A DNA stretch of 64,000 nucleotides from Turnera subulata. Its lineage: Eukaryota > Streptophyta > Magnoliopsida > Malpighiales > Passifloraceae. The stretch covers positions 78,269 through 142,268 of the forward strand of contig JAKUCV010005726.1 in assembly GCA_028386065.3 (NCBI GenBank), read 5' to 3'. Positions 24,089 to 35,834 of this stretch are shown piece after piece (position 1 is the first letter of the stretch; each line of letters starts with the position of its first letter). The position numbers and the translations under genes were made by a program. The notes beneath the pieces were generated by a model. That model worked only from the letters and a program-made list of their open reading frames with translations. It was not told the DNA's origin and searched no databases.

Positions 24089-26949
24089 TGAAGCGCTCCG
24101 ACCCGTATTTACCATACACAGTAAACACGTGCCGAAACTATTCTTGTTGGTAGAACAGACAGTACAACTCACAAGTATTTTACAACAGCAATTCATATAA
24201 TACAACCGTCACCCACACTCGGGGACCATTATTCAATCCACACGCATAGCTCAACAGCAGCAGCATAATCCAATATATACAGCATCATAATCATTTTAGG
24301 AAAACAGCAACACAACAACATATATATATCACAGCAGCGGAAGACTTATATGCACATGCAGCGGAGGTATGGATCCGGAGTCAGGTGGAGGAGCAGCAGC
24401 CGTCGAATGTCGTACCTGAACTACGAAACAACTTAACCTACGGGATGAAACCCCACAGGCGAGGGGTGAGTCCGAAGTGCTCACCGACCAAGGATAAACA
24501 GTGATATGCAGGCAACCGTAATACTGTAAAGGAAACACAAGCAAGCAACAGCACATCTCAAACAAGACTGAGCCAATACCAAAAGAATAATTATTATTAT
24601 TACCAATTTTATCTTCCGGGCCCCGTCACTGGACAAGCTAGGGGTCAGACCTGGATATTAACATATTTCGGGTGCCAGACCAAAACCTAGAGAACCCAGG
24701 GATCGACATCCCCAAATAGTAACCCAGGGATAGACATCCCAAACAAATCAACGGGATAGACATCCCAAGCATAGACATGCTTACCACAAGTAACCCAGGT
24801 CATGGACACCACAAAACAGTCTTTACCCATCGAGTCAAACCACTACTTTCTAAGTGACATTAAAGTCGTCAACACAACTTCCAGTTAACCAATTTCCATT
24901 TCCAATATCCATTATCAATTTTCCATGGTCAATAGTCCAAAAACAATCTCAACACAATATCCACAGAATCAATATCATAGTCCAACAATCACAACGGCAA
25001 TAATCACAGCAGTCAAATAACAACAGTGAACATCTTAGCAGTTCAATCAAACAACAAAGCACACAAAGTATCACAGGCACATATCAAAGGTTATCCATCC
25101 TCACCTTAGCCGTTTATTAAATATGGAAACCTCCTTCGGGTTCCACAGCAAGTTCCTCAAGCAACTATTCAATATCAATTCCTATATAGCAAATAATAGC
25201 ATGTACACATAAGATGCAAATAAACTTGATATGCATATGATATGCAGTACTGTAAATAAAACGTTAACCCGGCTCGATCTCGGTTACCCTGTTATCATCA
25301 TCATTCACCATTTATTTCTAGGTGTCAAAATACTTTTCCCGGTATTATTCCGGCATTAATACTTTGGTTAAAAACCTTCCAAAATTATTTTCATATTCAA
25401 AATATTTAATTATTTTTCATATCCTTATTTTTCCAACATAATTCCATAATAATCATATGTATTTCCAATATTATTATTTTCCAAAAATATATCTTAATAT
25501 TTTTTTCCAGATTTTATTTTATTTTATTTATTTTATTTTTATTATTTATTTTTTTTAACCATGGACTGGGCCGTGAACAGTGCTGGACTAGGTCATGCAC
25601 AGTGCAGGACTAGGTCATGCACAGTGCCAAGCCCAGGGCCCAGGCTCAGGCCCAAGTTCCAAGCCCAAGCTCAACAGCCCCTAACTAAACCATAAACCAA
25701 ACCAAGCTAAGCCTAGCCCAACCATTAACCAAGCCCACTCACAACTAACCCAAGCCCATGCAAAATTACCCATCATAAACCCACGTAAATAATAACCCAT
25801 GCATGCAGCTACAGTATTTGTCTTCTTCGTGGCTCACCTGCGCGGGCGGCACGGTTGACGGGCAAGGCGGGCACGGTGCAACGACGGCTTGCAGGCGGGG
25901 CGAAGCGACGGGCGCGGGGACGACGACGAAAGCGTGAGGACGCCATGGGGATGGTGGTGCGAGGTGACGAGGCGTGGTGGCTTCGTGGTGCAGGAGCAAG
26001 GCGCGGTGAAGGTGAGCTGGTCATGGTGGCAGCTCGCGGGAGGGGGGAAGGGCAAGGAAAGGGTGGCTGTTGAGGGGTTGTGGTGTCGTAAACAGTCGGC
26101 AAGGGAAGGTGTTGGTGGCGTGTGAAGGCTGCAAGCGACGGTGGTCGGGCAGCTTGGGTGGTCACGGTGATGGCGGTGAGCGGGTGGTGTGTGGGTGAAA
26201 GTGGCTCGGTAGGTGGTCGGCCCGGTGGAAAGAAAGGAAAGAAAGGAAAGGAAAGAGAGGAAGGTGACGGGGGTAGTGGCGGGGCGACTGTGAAGAAGCT
26301 TGGGTGGGAAAGGGGTGCAAGTGGTGGTGGTGGATGCGGGTTGCTCGGGAAAGGAGAAGTAAGGTGAGGGTGTGGTGGTGCTGACATCACGGGGAAAAGG
26401 AGAAGGGGAAATGGGTGGGTGGTTGTGTGTTGGCTTGGTGGTTTTGTCATGGAGGAGTTTTGGTAGTGTTGGACGCGGAAGAGAAGGAAAGGAGAAAGAG
26501 AAGGTGGCGCGGTGGTTTGCATGGAAGTGCATGGGCAGAGGTGTTCTTGCAGACGGAATGATGCAGGACACGACGAGCTTGGCCACGGGAAGTTTCACGA
26601 GCAAGCAGGAAAATCTTCACGGAAGCACTGGCAAATCATAAGTGGAAAACATGTTTTCACGGGTGAGCAGGAGATGAACTGTGCACGACATGCATGCATG
26701 ACATGCACGACATGCATGACATGCGGTGCAACTCTGTGCAGTTGAACCGTGTACCGTCCGGACCCGAAAAATCTCAACTTGATCCGTAAAATCCTCAAGA
26801 AAATCCCGAGCATGGAACGAAGCTCGGTTTCGGAATCCGTGTCTCGTTTTACCCGGAATTAGTTACCCAAGATTAATTCCATAAGTAAATACTATGTAAA
26901 TGACTTTCACGATCCTGGTAAAAATAGAATTTTTACCCGGGCCGTTACA
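24089..26949 (-). repeat. 3' LTR of the nested gypsy element
   Basis: Bounded by TGAAGCGCTC (24089) and GGCCGTTACA (26949); on the minus strand TGTAACGGCC...GAGCGCTTCA. It contains GGGAT(A/C)GACATCCC repeats near 24699-24780, an AT-rich zone (25260-25560) and a GC-rich zone (25800-26560) that is open in several frames on both strands by composition. Confidence 0.85.
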
Positions 26950-26975
26950 GTCTACCCACCTTAAAAGAATTTCGT
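26950..26975 (-). promoter_or_regulatory. polypurine tract region of the nested gypsy element
   Basis: On the minus strand, just before the 3' LTR, the sequence reads TTTTAAGGTGGGTAGAC and then TGTAACG. A purine-rich run ending at the LTR is where plus-strand DNA synthesis is primed. An upstream GGGGACGAAATTC matches the usual 3' end of Tekay-type elements. Confidence 0.7.
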
Positions 26976-27034
26976 CCCCGAAATTCATTCCGATGCTGTA
27001 AAACGGTACGAATACTGAGAACGCATGTTCTCTT

Positions 27035-27406
27035 CTACTTCCTATGTAAGCTCGTTTGTGGAACGCTTACTCCACTTATCTTATCCATCAGGAGGACGCG
27101 GTTTCTGAAGTGTCTGATTTCTCGGGTAAGAATCTGTTCTGGTATTTCTGTGTATGTAAGATCCTCTGCGATCTCAACATCTGCTGTTGTAATCACATGG
27201 CTCGGATCTGATCTGTACCTCCTCAACATGGAGACATGGAACACGTCATGAATCTGTGATAACTCCTCCGGTAGAGATAATCTGTACGCCAAGGGTCCAA
27301 CCCTTTCCACGATCTCATACGGCACGATATACCTTAACTTCCCTCTTTTCCAGAATCTGATAACACCCTTCCAAGGCGCAACTCGGAGGAAAACTCTTTC
27401 TCCCAC
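27035..27406 (-). pseudogene. integrase C-terminus and partial chromodomain
   Basis: Minus-strand frame: VGERVFLRVAPWKGV, GKLRYIVPYEIVERVGP (the GPY/F module), then HDVFHVSMLRRYRSDPSHV and EDLTYTEIPEQIL, the conserved lead-in to a chromodomain. The chromodomain itself is out of frame: after NRVLLMDK the continuation (KWSKRSTNELT, EVEENMRSQY) is readable in another frame down to about 27000. Chromodomains guide integration toward certain chromatin. A TAG stands just before VGERVF where a Glu codon would be expected. Confidence 0.75.
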
Positions 27407-27412
27407 TTGGTA

Positions 27413-27655
27413 CTACAACGATCTTGACTTTCCCGCTGGAGCCTGATGCTCGGCTTTCACTTGCTGGCAGGTGATACACTTAGCAACGTACTCGGCTACA
27501 TGCTTCTTCATACGTGGCCACCAGAAATGACTCCTCAAATTCTGATACATCTTGGTGCTTCCGGGTTGCATAGCATGCGGCGTCATATGTCCTTCTTCCA
27601 GAATCTGACTGCGCAGGTTACCAACACTGGGTACACATAGACGTTTTCCGAGCAT
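27413..27655 (-). pseudogene. integrase zinc-binding domain, core deleted
   Basis: Minus-strand frame with the HHCC zinc domain: EEGHMTPHAMQPGSTKMYQN and HVAEYVAKCITCQQVKAEHQ. In complete elements about 250 residues of DDE core follow. Here the text goes from APAGKSRSL to a stop and then to the post-core YQVGERVF, so the catalytic core has been cut out between 27406 and 27420. The remaining gene cannot encode an active integrase. Confidence 0.75.
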
Positions 27656-27712
27656 CAGTGCACTATCTTCGTCTATGTGAAACTTATCCTCTTTTCCACT
27701 GCGGACTGCTTC

Positions 27713-29104
27713 CTACAGCTTGATCAAATCGGGATCTCCATCTTGTAGCTCCACAATCCAGCCTCTCAGGTTAGACTTGACTTTAATATGGGTCAAAAAA
27801 GCTCCTGTCTCATCCACTGACAAATCAACTCCCATCTTCCTTAACTCGATAATAGAGGATATCGAGTAGGTCGTGGAAGCTTCTTCTGGTTGTCTTCGGC
27901 TCAAAGCATCAGCTACAACATTAGCTTTTCCAGGGTGGCACTCAATAGTGCAATCATAATCATTCAGCAACTCAACCCAATATCTTTGTCGCAGGTTAAG
28001 TTCCTTCTGAGTCATGATGTACTTGAGACTCTTATGATCTGTGAAAATCTGGCATTTCTCTCCGAACAGATAATGTCGCCAAATCTTCAAAGCAATGATC
28101 ACTGCGGCCATCTCTATATCATGTGTCGGGTAATTCTTCTCATGCGGCCTCAACTGTCTTGAAGCATAGGCAATCATTCGGCCTTCTTGCATCAGTACTG
28201 CTCCCAAACCAAGATCTGAAGCATCACAAAATAATACGTCCTCCACTCCTGGCTTAGGTACTGTCAAAACTGGTGCTGATGTCAACTTCTTCTTCAGCTC
28301 ATCAAAACTCTTTTGGCAGGCTTCAGTCCAAATAAAAGCTTGATCTTTCATCAATAACTTGGTTATAGGGCTGGCTATCAAAGAAAAACCCTCGATGAAT
28401 CTCAGGTAATATCCTGCAAGATCAAGAAAACTTCTGACTTCTTGTACTGCCTTGGGTGACTCCCACTCCGGAACAACCTTTACTTTAGCAGGGTCAACTT
28501 TAATCCCATCCTCGGATACAACATGTCCAAGGAATGCAACTTCTTCAAGCCAAAACTCGCACTTGCTGAACTTGGCATATAACTGTTTCTCTCGCAACCT
28601 CTGTAGTACTACCCTCAGGTGCTTTTCATGTTCTTCCCTATGCTTGGAGTATATCAGAATGTCGTCAATGAAGATTACCACGAACTTGTCCAAGAACTCG
28701 TTCAGGACCAAGTGCATCAAGCATATAAAAACTGCAGGTGCATTGGTCAAACTAAAAGGAACCACTGTGAACTCAAAGTGACCATACCGAGTGCGAAAGG
28801 CTGTCTTCGGTATGTCCTTCTCTGCAATCTTGACCTGGTGATATCCAGACTGAAGATCAATCTTGGAAAACACGGTAGCTCCCTGTAACTGGTCAAGAAG
28901 GTCATCAGTCCTGGGAAGCGGATACTTGTTCTTCACTGTCACTTTGTTCAACTGCCGGTAGTCTACACACATACGTAAACTGCCATCTTTCTTTTTCACA
29001 AACAGAACTGGCGATCCCCAAGGTGATGTACTGGGTCTGACGGAACCTTTCTCTAATAGCTCATCTAACTGTTTCTTCAACTCCTGGAGTTCTGTCGGTG
29101 CCAT
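27713..29104 (-). pseudogene. reverse transcriptase and RNase H
   Basis: About 463 residues in one open frame: RT with [42 protein letters not shown] and [10 protein letters not shown] (catalytic DD intact), then RNase H beginning [16 protein letters not shown] with [11 protein letters not shown] and [15 protein letters not shown]. Some conserved residues are altered ([10 protein letters not shown] for the usual MPFGLTNAP), suggesting decay without stops. The frame joins the protease frame by a one-base loss near 29104. Confidence 0.85.
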
Positions 29105-29811
29105 CGGTATGGTGCCATCGAGATAGGTGTCACTCCCGGCATTAAGTCGATGGTGTACTCAACTTCTCTGTCAGGTGGCAATCCTGGTAGATCCTCTGGA
29201 AATACATCTGGAAACTCTCTGAAAACTGTGATGTCCCTTAAGACCGGAGTCTGAACTTCTTCGCCCTTGACATGGGTCAACAAGGCATCTGAACCATGTG
29301 GCTTCATTCCGAAATCCTGATTAGTAGAGATACTACATGTAGTAGCAGCTCTCCCAATACATGTCAACAAAACCTGTCGTCCACCATCAGAAGTCAGCAG
29401 CACTTCCTTGGTTTGACAGTTTACCATAGCACTGTACCTCGACAACCAATCCATTCCTAGGATGATATCGAAACCTCCCATGTTCATCACAACCAACCGT
29501 GCAAGAAAAACCTCGTTATCGTACGAAAGAGAAACATCTTTGCACACATGGGTTAACCTGACCACTAGGCCCGCAGGTAATCTAACCCTCATCGGACAAG
29601 TTAAACTCTCTTTCTTACCACTATGTTGTTTAGCAAAACCTTGAGCGATAAAAGAATGTGTAGCACCAGGATCAATCAAAGTATATGCAGTACTACCAAA
29701 GACTGCAAAAGTACCTGCTATGACATTGATATCTAGGTGGCCTCCAGCATGCTGGTTCCCTCCAACCGGATCCATTCGTCTTACCCTATATGAGAATGTA
29801 TATGTATGCAT
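29077..29811 (-). pseudogene. aspartic protease domain
   Basis: Retropepsin-like: AYTLIDPGATHSFIA, where the usual active-site DSG is DPG, and FDIILGMDWLSRY. The RT approach [21 protein letters not shown] follows, then the frame runs out at the one-base indel near 29104. The serine-to-proline change next to the catalytic aspartate would probably kill activity; that is inference. Nothing upstream resembles gag. Confidence 0.8.
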
Positions 29812-29873
29812 ATTATACTAGCTCATGACAGACTATGCACAAATAATCTCAGCAACACCCAAGGACCTATTGC

Positions 29874-29890
29874 CCGCTCCGCTACCAAAA
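29874..29890 (-). promoter_or_regulatory. primer-binding site of the nested gypsy element
   Basis: On the minus strand, immediately after the 5' LTR, the sequence reads TTTTGGTAGCGGAGCGG. TGGTAGCGGAGC resembles the initiator methionine tRNA complement TGGTATCAGAGC with two changes. Only about 60 bases separate this site from the protease frame, which is where gag should be. Confidence 0.6.
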
Positions 29891-32730
29891 TGAAGCGCTC
29901 TGACCCGTATTTACCATACACAGCAAACACGTGCCGAAACTATTCTTGTTGGTAGAACAGACAGTACAACTCACAAGTATTTTACAACAGCAATCCATAT
30001 ATTACAATCGTCACCCACACTCGGGGACCATTATTCAATTCACACGCATAGCTCAACAGCAGCAACATAATCCAATATATACAGCATCATAATCATTTTA
30101 GGAAAACAGCAACACAACAACATATAGATATCACAGCAGCGGAAGACTTATATACACATGCAGCGGAGGTATGGATCCGAAGTCAGGTGGAGGAGCAGCA
30201 GCCATCGAACGTCGTACCTGAACTACGAAATAACTTAACCTACGGAATGAAACCCCGCAGGCGAGGGGTGAGTCCAAAGTGCTCACCGACCAAGGATAAA
30301 CAGTGATATACAGGCAACTGTAATACTGTAAAGGAAACACAAGCAAGCGACAACATATCTCAAACAAGACTGAGCCAAGACCAAAAGAATAATTATTATT
30401 ATTACCAATTTTATCTTCCGGGCCCCGTCACTGGACAAGCTAGGGGTCAGACCTGGATATTAACATATTTCGAGTGCCAGACCAAAACCAAGAGAACCCA
30501 GGGATCGACATCCCCAAATAGTAACCCAGGGATAGCCATCCCAAACAAATCAACGGGATAGACATCCCAAGCATAGACATGCTTACCACAAGTAACCCAG
30601 GTCATGGACACCACAAAACAGTCTTTACCCATCGAGTCAAACCACTACTTTCCAAGTGACATTAAAGTCGTCAACACAACTTCCACTTAACTAATTTCCA
30701 TTTCCAATATCCATTATCAATTTTCCATGGTCAATAGTCCAACAACAATCTCAACACAATATCCACAGAATCAATATCATAGTCCAACAATCACAACAGC
30801 AGTAATCACAGCAGTCAAATAACAACAGTGAACATCTTAGCAGTTCAATCAAACAACAAAGCACACAAAGTATCACAGGCACATATCAAAGGTTATCCAT
30901 CCTCACCTTAGCCGTTTATTAAATATGGAAACCTCCTTCGGGTTCCACAGCAAGTTCCTCAAACAACTGTTCAATATCAATTCCTATATAGCAAATAATA
31001 GCATGTACACATAAGATGCAAATAAACTTGATATGCATATGATATGCAAAGTACTGTAAATAAAACGTTAACAAGGCTCGATCTCGGTTACCCCGTTATC
31101 ATCATCATTCACCTTTTATTTCTAGGTGTCAAAATACTTTTCCCGGTATTATTCCGGTATTAAAACTTTGGTTAAAAACCTTCCAAAATTATTTTCATAT
31201 TCAAAATATTTAATTATTTTTCATATCCTTATTTTTCCAATGTAATTCCATAATAATCATATGTATTTCCAATATTATTATTTTCCAAAAATATACCTTA
31301 ATATTTTTTTCCAGATTTTATTTTATTTTATTTTTTTTATTTTTTTTTTATTTTTTTTAACCATGGACTGGGCCGTGAACAGTGTTGGACTAGGCCATGC
31401 ATAGTGCCAAGCCCAGGCCCCAACCAAGGCCCAGGCTCAGGCCCATGTGCAGGCCCAAGTTCCAAGCCCAAGCCCAATAGCCCCTAACTAAACCATAAAC
31501 CAAACCAAGATAAGCCTAGCCCAACCATTAACCAAGCCCACTCACAACTAACCCAAGCCCATGCAAAATTACCCAGCACAAACCCACGTAAATAATAACC
31601 CATGCATGCAGCTACAGTATTCGTCTTCTTCGTGGCTCACCTGCGCGGGCGGCACGGTTGACGGGCAAGGCGGGCACTGTGCGACGACGGCTTGCAGGCG
31701 AGGCGAAGCGACGGACGCGGGAACGACGACGAAAGCGTGAGGACGCCACGTGGATGGTGGTGCGAGGTGACGAGGCGTGGTGGCTTCGTGGTGCAGGATC
31801 AAGGCGCGGTGAAGGTGAGCTGGTCATGGTGGCAGCTCGCGGGACGGGAGAAGGGAAAGGAAAGGGTGGCTGTTGAGGGGTTGTGGTGTCGTAAACAGTC
31901 GGCAGGGGAAGGTGTTGGTGGCGTGTGAAGGCTGCAAGCGACGGTGGTCGGGCGGCTTGGGTGGTCACGGTGATGGCGGTGAGCGGGTGGTGTGTGGGTA
32001 AAAGTGGCTCGGTAGATGGTTGGCGCGGTGGAAAGAAAGGAAAGAAAGGAAAGGAAAGAGAGGAAGGTGACAGGGGTAGTGGCGGGGCGACTGTGAGGAA
32101 GCTTGGATGGGAAAGGGGTGCAAGTGTTGGTGGTGGATGCGGGTTGCTCGGGAAAGGAGAAGTAAGGTGAGGGTGTGGTGGTGCTGGCATCACGGGGAAA
32201 AGGAGAAGGGGAAATGGGTGGGTGGTTGTGTGTTGGCTTGGTGGTCTCGTCATGGAGGAGTTTTGGTAGTGTTGGACGCGGAAGAGAAGGAAAGGAGAAG
32301 GAGAAGGTGGCGCGGTGGTTTGCATGGAAGTGCATGGGCAGAGGTGTTCTTGCAGACGGAATGATGTAGGACACGACGAGCTTGGCCACGGGAAGTTTCA
32401 CGAGCAAGCAGGAAAATCTTCACGGAAGCACTGGCGAATCACAAGTGGGAAACATGTTTTCACGGGTGAGCAGGGGATGAACTGTGCACGACGTGCGTGA
32501 CATGCGGTGCAACTCTGTGCAGTTGAACCGTGTACCATCCGGACCCGAAAAATCTCAACTTGATCCGTAAAATCCTCAAGAAAATCCTGAGCGTGGAACG
32601 AAGCTCGGTTTCGGAATCCGTGTCTCGTTTTACCCGGAATTAGTTACCCAAGATTAATTCCATAAGTAAATACTGTGTAAATGACTTTCACGATCCCGGT
32701 AAAAATAAAATTTTTACCCGGGTCGTTACA
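29891..32730 (-). repeat. 5' LTR of the nested gypsy element
   Basis: Bounded by TGAAGCGCTC (29891) and GGTCGTTACA (32730). It matches the left LTR along its whole length, with small indels such as the changed GGCCCAGGC... block near 31410 and a shorter ACATGC run near 32490. It would carry the element promoter on the minus strand. Confidence 0.85.
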
Positions 32731-34780
32731 GTCTACTTCCTCAAGTTGCACCATGCAGGCGGTGTGTTTTAATGTAAGCCATTGTCATTTTCTTGCACCT
32801 TTAACCCAAACTTATCAATATAAGTTGTGTTTTCTCTTCTTGCGGTTTATGCACACAGCACATACACCTCCTTCCTCCTTGTAAACACAACCCAGTAACT
32901 CTCCTTTTTCTTCTACATACCCAAAACCAGTGTTCCTTCCTCGCCAAAAACCACAGCCAATGCAAGCAAACCAGAGGAAAAGAAAAGAAAGAAAAAAAAG
33001 GAAACAACACACTCACGCCCCAGCAAACGTCAACGTTTTTCAAACAACCCCACTTCACCACCATTTTATTTTCTTCCTCCTCCAACCCGAGACCACCTCC
33101 ACCACGACCAGCCACCATCATCTCCTTCTCCTCCCTCGCGCCGCCTTCCTCTCCCTCACTCGCTTGTCGTTGCAGGTCGCCACCGACGTCGCCGTCCTCC
33201 TCGCGCGCGACATTCGAGCTGCGTCTCCACCACAGCAGCGACACCACCAACGGCTGCAACTACTAGCACCAGCGACGCCGCCGCTGCTAGGTGAGCAGAC
33301 CCGCGAGTTGAAGACGACCCAGATAGGTGGGTCGGGGGTCGAGTTGAGCGTCTGGGTTAGCACTTGGGCCTTGCTCTAGCTTGGGCTATACACCTGGGCT
33401 GGCTCTTGGGCTTGCTTGGTCTGTCTAGAATTTTATGAGCTGGCCCAGTTTAAAAAAAAATAATAATAATAATAACAAATATACATAGTTAATAATAATT
33501 AAAATATATATAGTAGTATAAATTATATATATATGACGGATATATTACTTTGACACATAATTTATTTCTTTTTGGAAAGTAAATATGAAACAATATATTA
33601 GTTTTGAAATATATATGTATATGTACGTTATAGGAAAATAATTTCTGGAAAATATCTTACTGGGTATATATATAATAATACCTTTGGAAAATACATATAT
33701 ACTTGTGAAAGTAAATAAGATAATTACTTTGACATATTATTTTTGGAAAAAAATAGGTAATGATTATATCTTTTGAAAAATTATTATATTATAATAAACA
33801 ATTTTTAGAAAAAAAGTTATATACATACTATGGAAATATTTTGGAGAGGGTATTATCAAACTATAATACCGAAATAATATCCGGATATAAGTACGATATA
33901 TTATTTTCGGAAATGGGTTAATAATGGTAAATGATGATGATAATTGTGGCATAACCCGAGGTGTTACCCGGGTCGGGTTAGCATGTTGTTTACGGTTTAC
34001 AGCATTAGAATGTCATTTGCATATCATTACTGTGCATCTTATGTGTGCATATTTATTGTTTAATATAGGAATCGGTAACGAGCACTTCCACGATGATCTG
34101 GATTTTGGAACCTATGGTGGAAATTTAGAGTTAATAATAGGCTAAGATGAGGATATAAACTTATAAACTTCGGTATGCTGCCTGTGATGCTCGAGCTATT
34201 ATTTGAACTATTTGATATTGTGTCCGTATTGTGATATTTGCCTTGGTATGTTTTGCTGGATTTTGTTGAATTTCCTACTGAGGTACATACTATGATTTTG
34301 AATTGTTGGATTATGTTGTGAATCCTAATATGGACTTTCTAATGCTTGAATTGCTTGATTGAATAGCTGATTGGTTATGAGTTCTGTGATTATTATTGAT
34401 AGTTTGAATCGTGTGATTGAGCTTCGTGATTTTCTTAAAAGTCTCGATTTATTGGTGATGCTAGACTGTTAGTAGAGGATTGGTCTGTTAGCTGTAGTCT
34501 AGGTTTAATAACTTGAGAAGGTATACTGGAATAATAAGATTCTGAACTATTGGGTTATTTGAGCCTTATGGTTACTATTATAGTTTGTTGTAGGGATGTT
34601 AACAGAGGGTTGTTTGTTAATTGAGGTCCAGGTTGAAAAATTTGTGTTTTGAAAAATTGGAATATTGTTGGAATAATGATGACTAAAGTGTCACGTGGTG
34701 AGTTGAGGTATGACTGGAAGGTTAGAGACTGTTTTGTGGTAGCCATGATCGGGTTACTTGTGATAAACATATCTATGCTT

Positions 34781-34872
34781 GGGATGTCTATCCCTGTTTG
34801 ATTATTGGGATGTCTATCCCTGTTTGATATTTGGGATGTCTATCCCTATTTGATTATTGGGATGTCTATCCC
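34781..34872. repeat. four 26-bp repeats with hairpin motif GGGATGTCTATCCC
   Basis: The 14-mer occurs at 34781, 34807, 34833 and 34859, exactly 26 bp apart. GGGAT and ATCCC can pair around a four-base loop. The same motif, on the other strand, recurs in the LTRs at about 24699-24780 and 30500-30580, which belong to a diverged relative. Confidence 0.9.
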
Positions 34873-35834
34873 GGGTTCTCTTTTGATCTGGCACCCGGAA
34901 CATGTTAATAACCTGGTACGACCCTAGCTTATCCAGTGACGGGACCCGGATAGAAAAATAAAAAAAAAATTGAATTGTCTTTTAGCCTTGGCTCAGTCTT
35001 GGTTCGGCTGATGAGAGTGTCAAAGAGAAAAATAAAATGAGATGTGGTAACACCACTAGTGAGGATTTGATTTTGGTACGGCCAGGTGGTAGTTTGGGTC
35101 CGTAACGACCCTGAGATTTGTTTTGCCCATAACAGTCCTGTGTTGTTCTTTTTACTGCGGTACGACCAACATTTGATTCGTGATAGGGGGTTCTATTGGA
35201 ATAAAATTGGTTAAACCAACTTTGAAGTTTAGTAATAGGAGGTCAGTTGGTATGTTCTAGTTGGGTGTGGAGTTGTGGAGTCATATCGTTGTTATTGATG
35301 TTATTCGTGATGATATGATTTTAAGTAATGTTGTTCCTGCTTGATGGATATTGTATTTTGTTATACTTGTGATTACTCTATTGCCACTGCCGTGTAGTAT
35401 ATTCTTTCGTGATGCTGGGGTATTGTGTTTCTGCTAAATTCCTTCTTCAGTCCTGATGTTATCCTATTTTGATGATTGAGGTTATTACAGTTGCTTGTAT
35501 ACTTCGGTTTATTTTTTTATCGGTGAGACAGTGGTTGGTCTCACCCCTCACACAGTTTTGCAGAGTAGGTCAAGCATGCATGCCGGTGGCTGTGGTATAC
35601 CCTCGGACAGGACTCAGAACTATTAGGTTGCATTGGGCTTTGCATATGTTGTTCGTTGAGACCATAATTGCTTCAGCTGTGCAATTGTTGATATTCCCGA
35701 GGTCGGGTGACCTATTTTGACATTGGGCCAATGGGCCGATTTTCTGTTGTATTTACTGTTTGTGCCACGTGTCGACACTGTTTCTCTGGTAACTACTGTG
35801 TATTAGGTAAATGGAAGTCAGGGCATTACAGCCC

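Larger units (their letters stand above)
24089..32730 (-). mobile_element. chromovirus-like (Tekay/Del type) gypsy element without gag and integrase core
   Basis: Two LTRs of about 2.85 kb flank 2941 bp of internal sequence. On the minus strand the order is LTR, primer site, protease, RT, RNase H, integrase zinc domain, then a C-terminal chromodomain region, polypurine tract, LTR. Gag is missing and the DDE integrase core is deleted at 27406-27413, so the copy could move only with outside help. The two LTRs look nearly identical by eye, with scattered substitutions and a few indels, suggesting a fairly recent insertion. Flanks GTCTG (24084-24088) and GTCTA (32731-32735) form a 5-bp target duplication with one mismatch. 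Confidence 0.8.
23722..35829 (+). repeat. solo gypsy LTR with perfect 5-bp target duplication, itself interrupted
   Basis: It starts TGTAACAGCCCAGG (23722) and ends GGGCATTACA (35829). Both flanks are GCCCC (23717-23721 and 35830-35834), a perfect 5-bp target duplication inside the 135-bp array. Positions 24089-32730 are a later insertion; without it the LTR is about 3.47 kb. It is related to the LTRs of the inserted element (same start motif, same GGGATGTCTATCCC repeats) but clearly diverged. Frames such as 32930-33379 lie in its CT/GC-rich part and are not genes. Confidence 0.8.

Noticed and set aside
25809..26604. Long minus-strand frames (237 and 256 codons), repeated at 31612-32407
   Set aside because: They lie wholly inside the two LTRs, overlap each other in different frames, and encode low-complexity Pro/Ser/His/Thr text. 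Composition explains them.
32801..33379. Opposed frames of about 150 codons
   Set aside because: Inside the plus-strand solo LTR, CT/GC-rich, with no domain.
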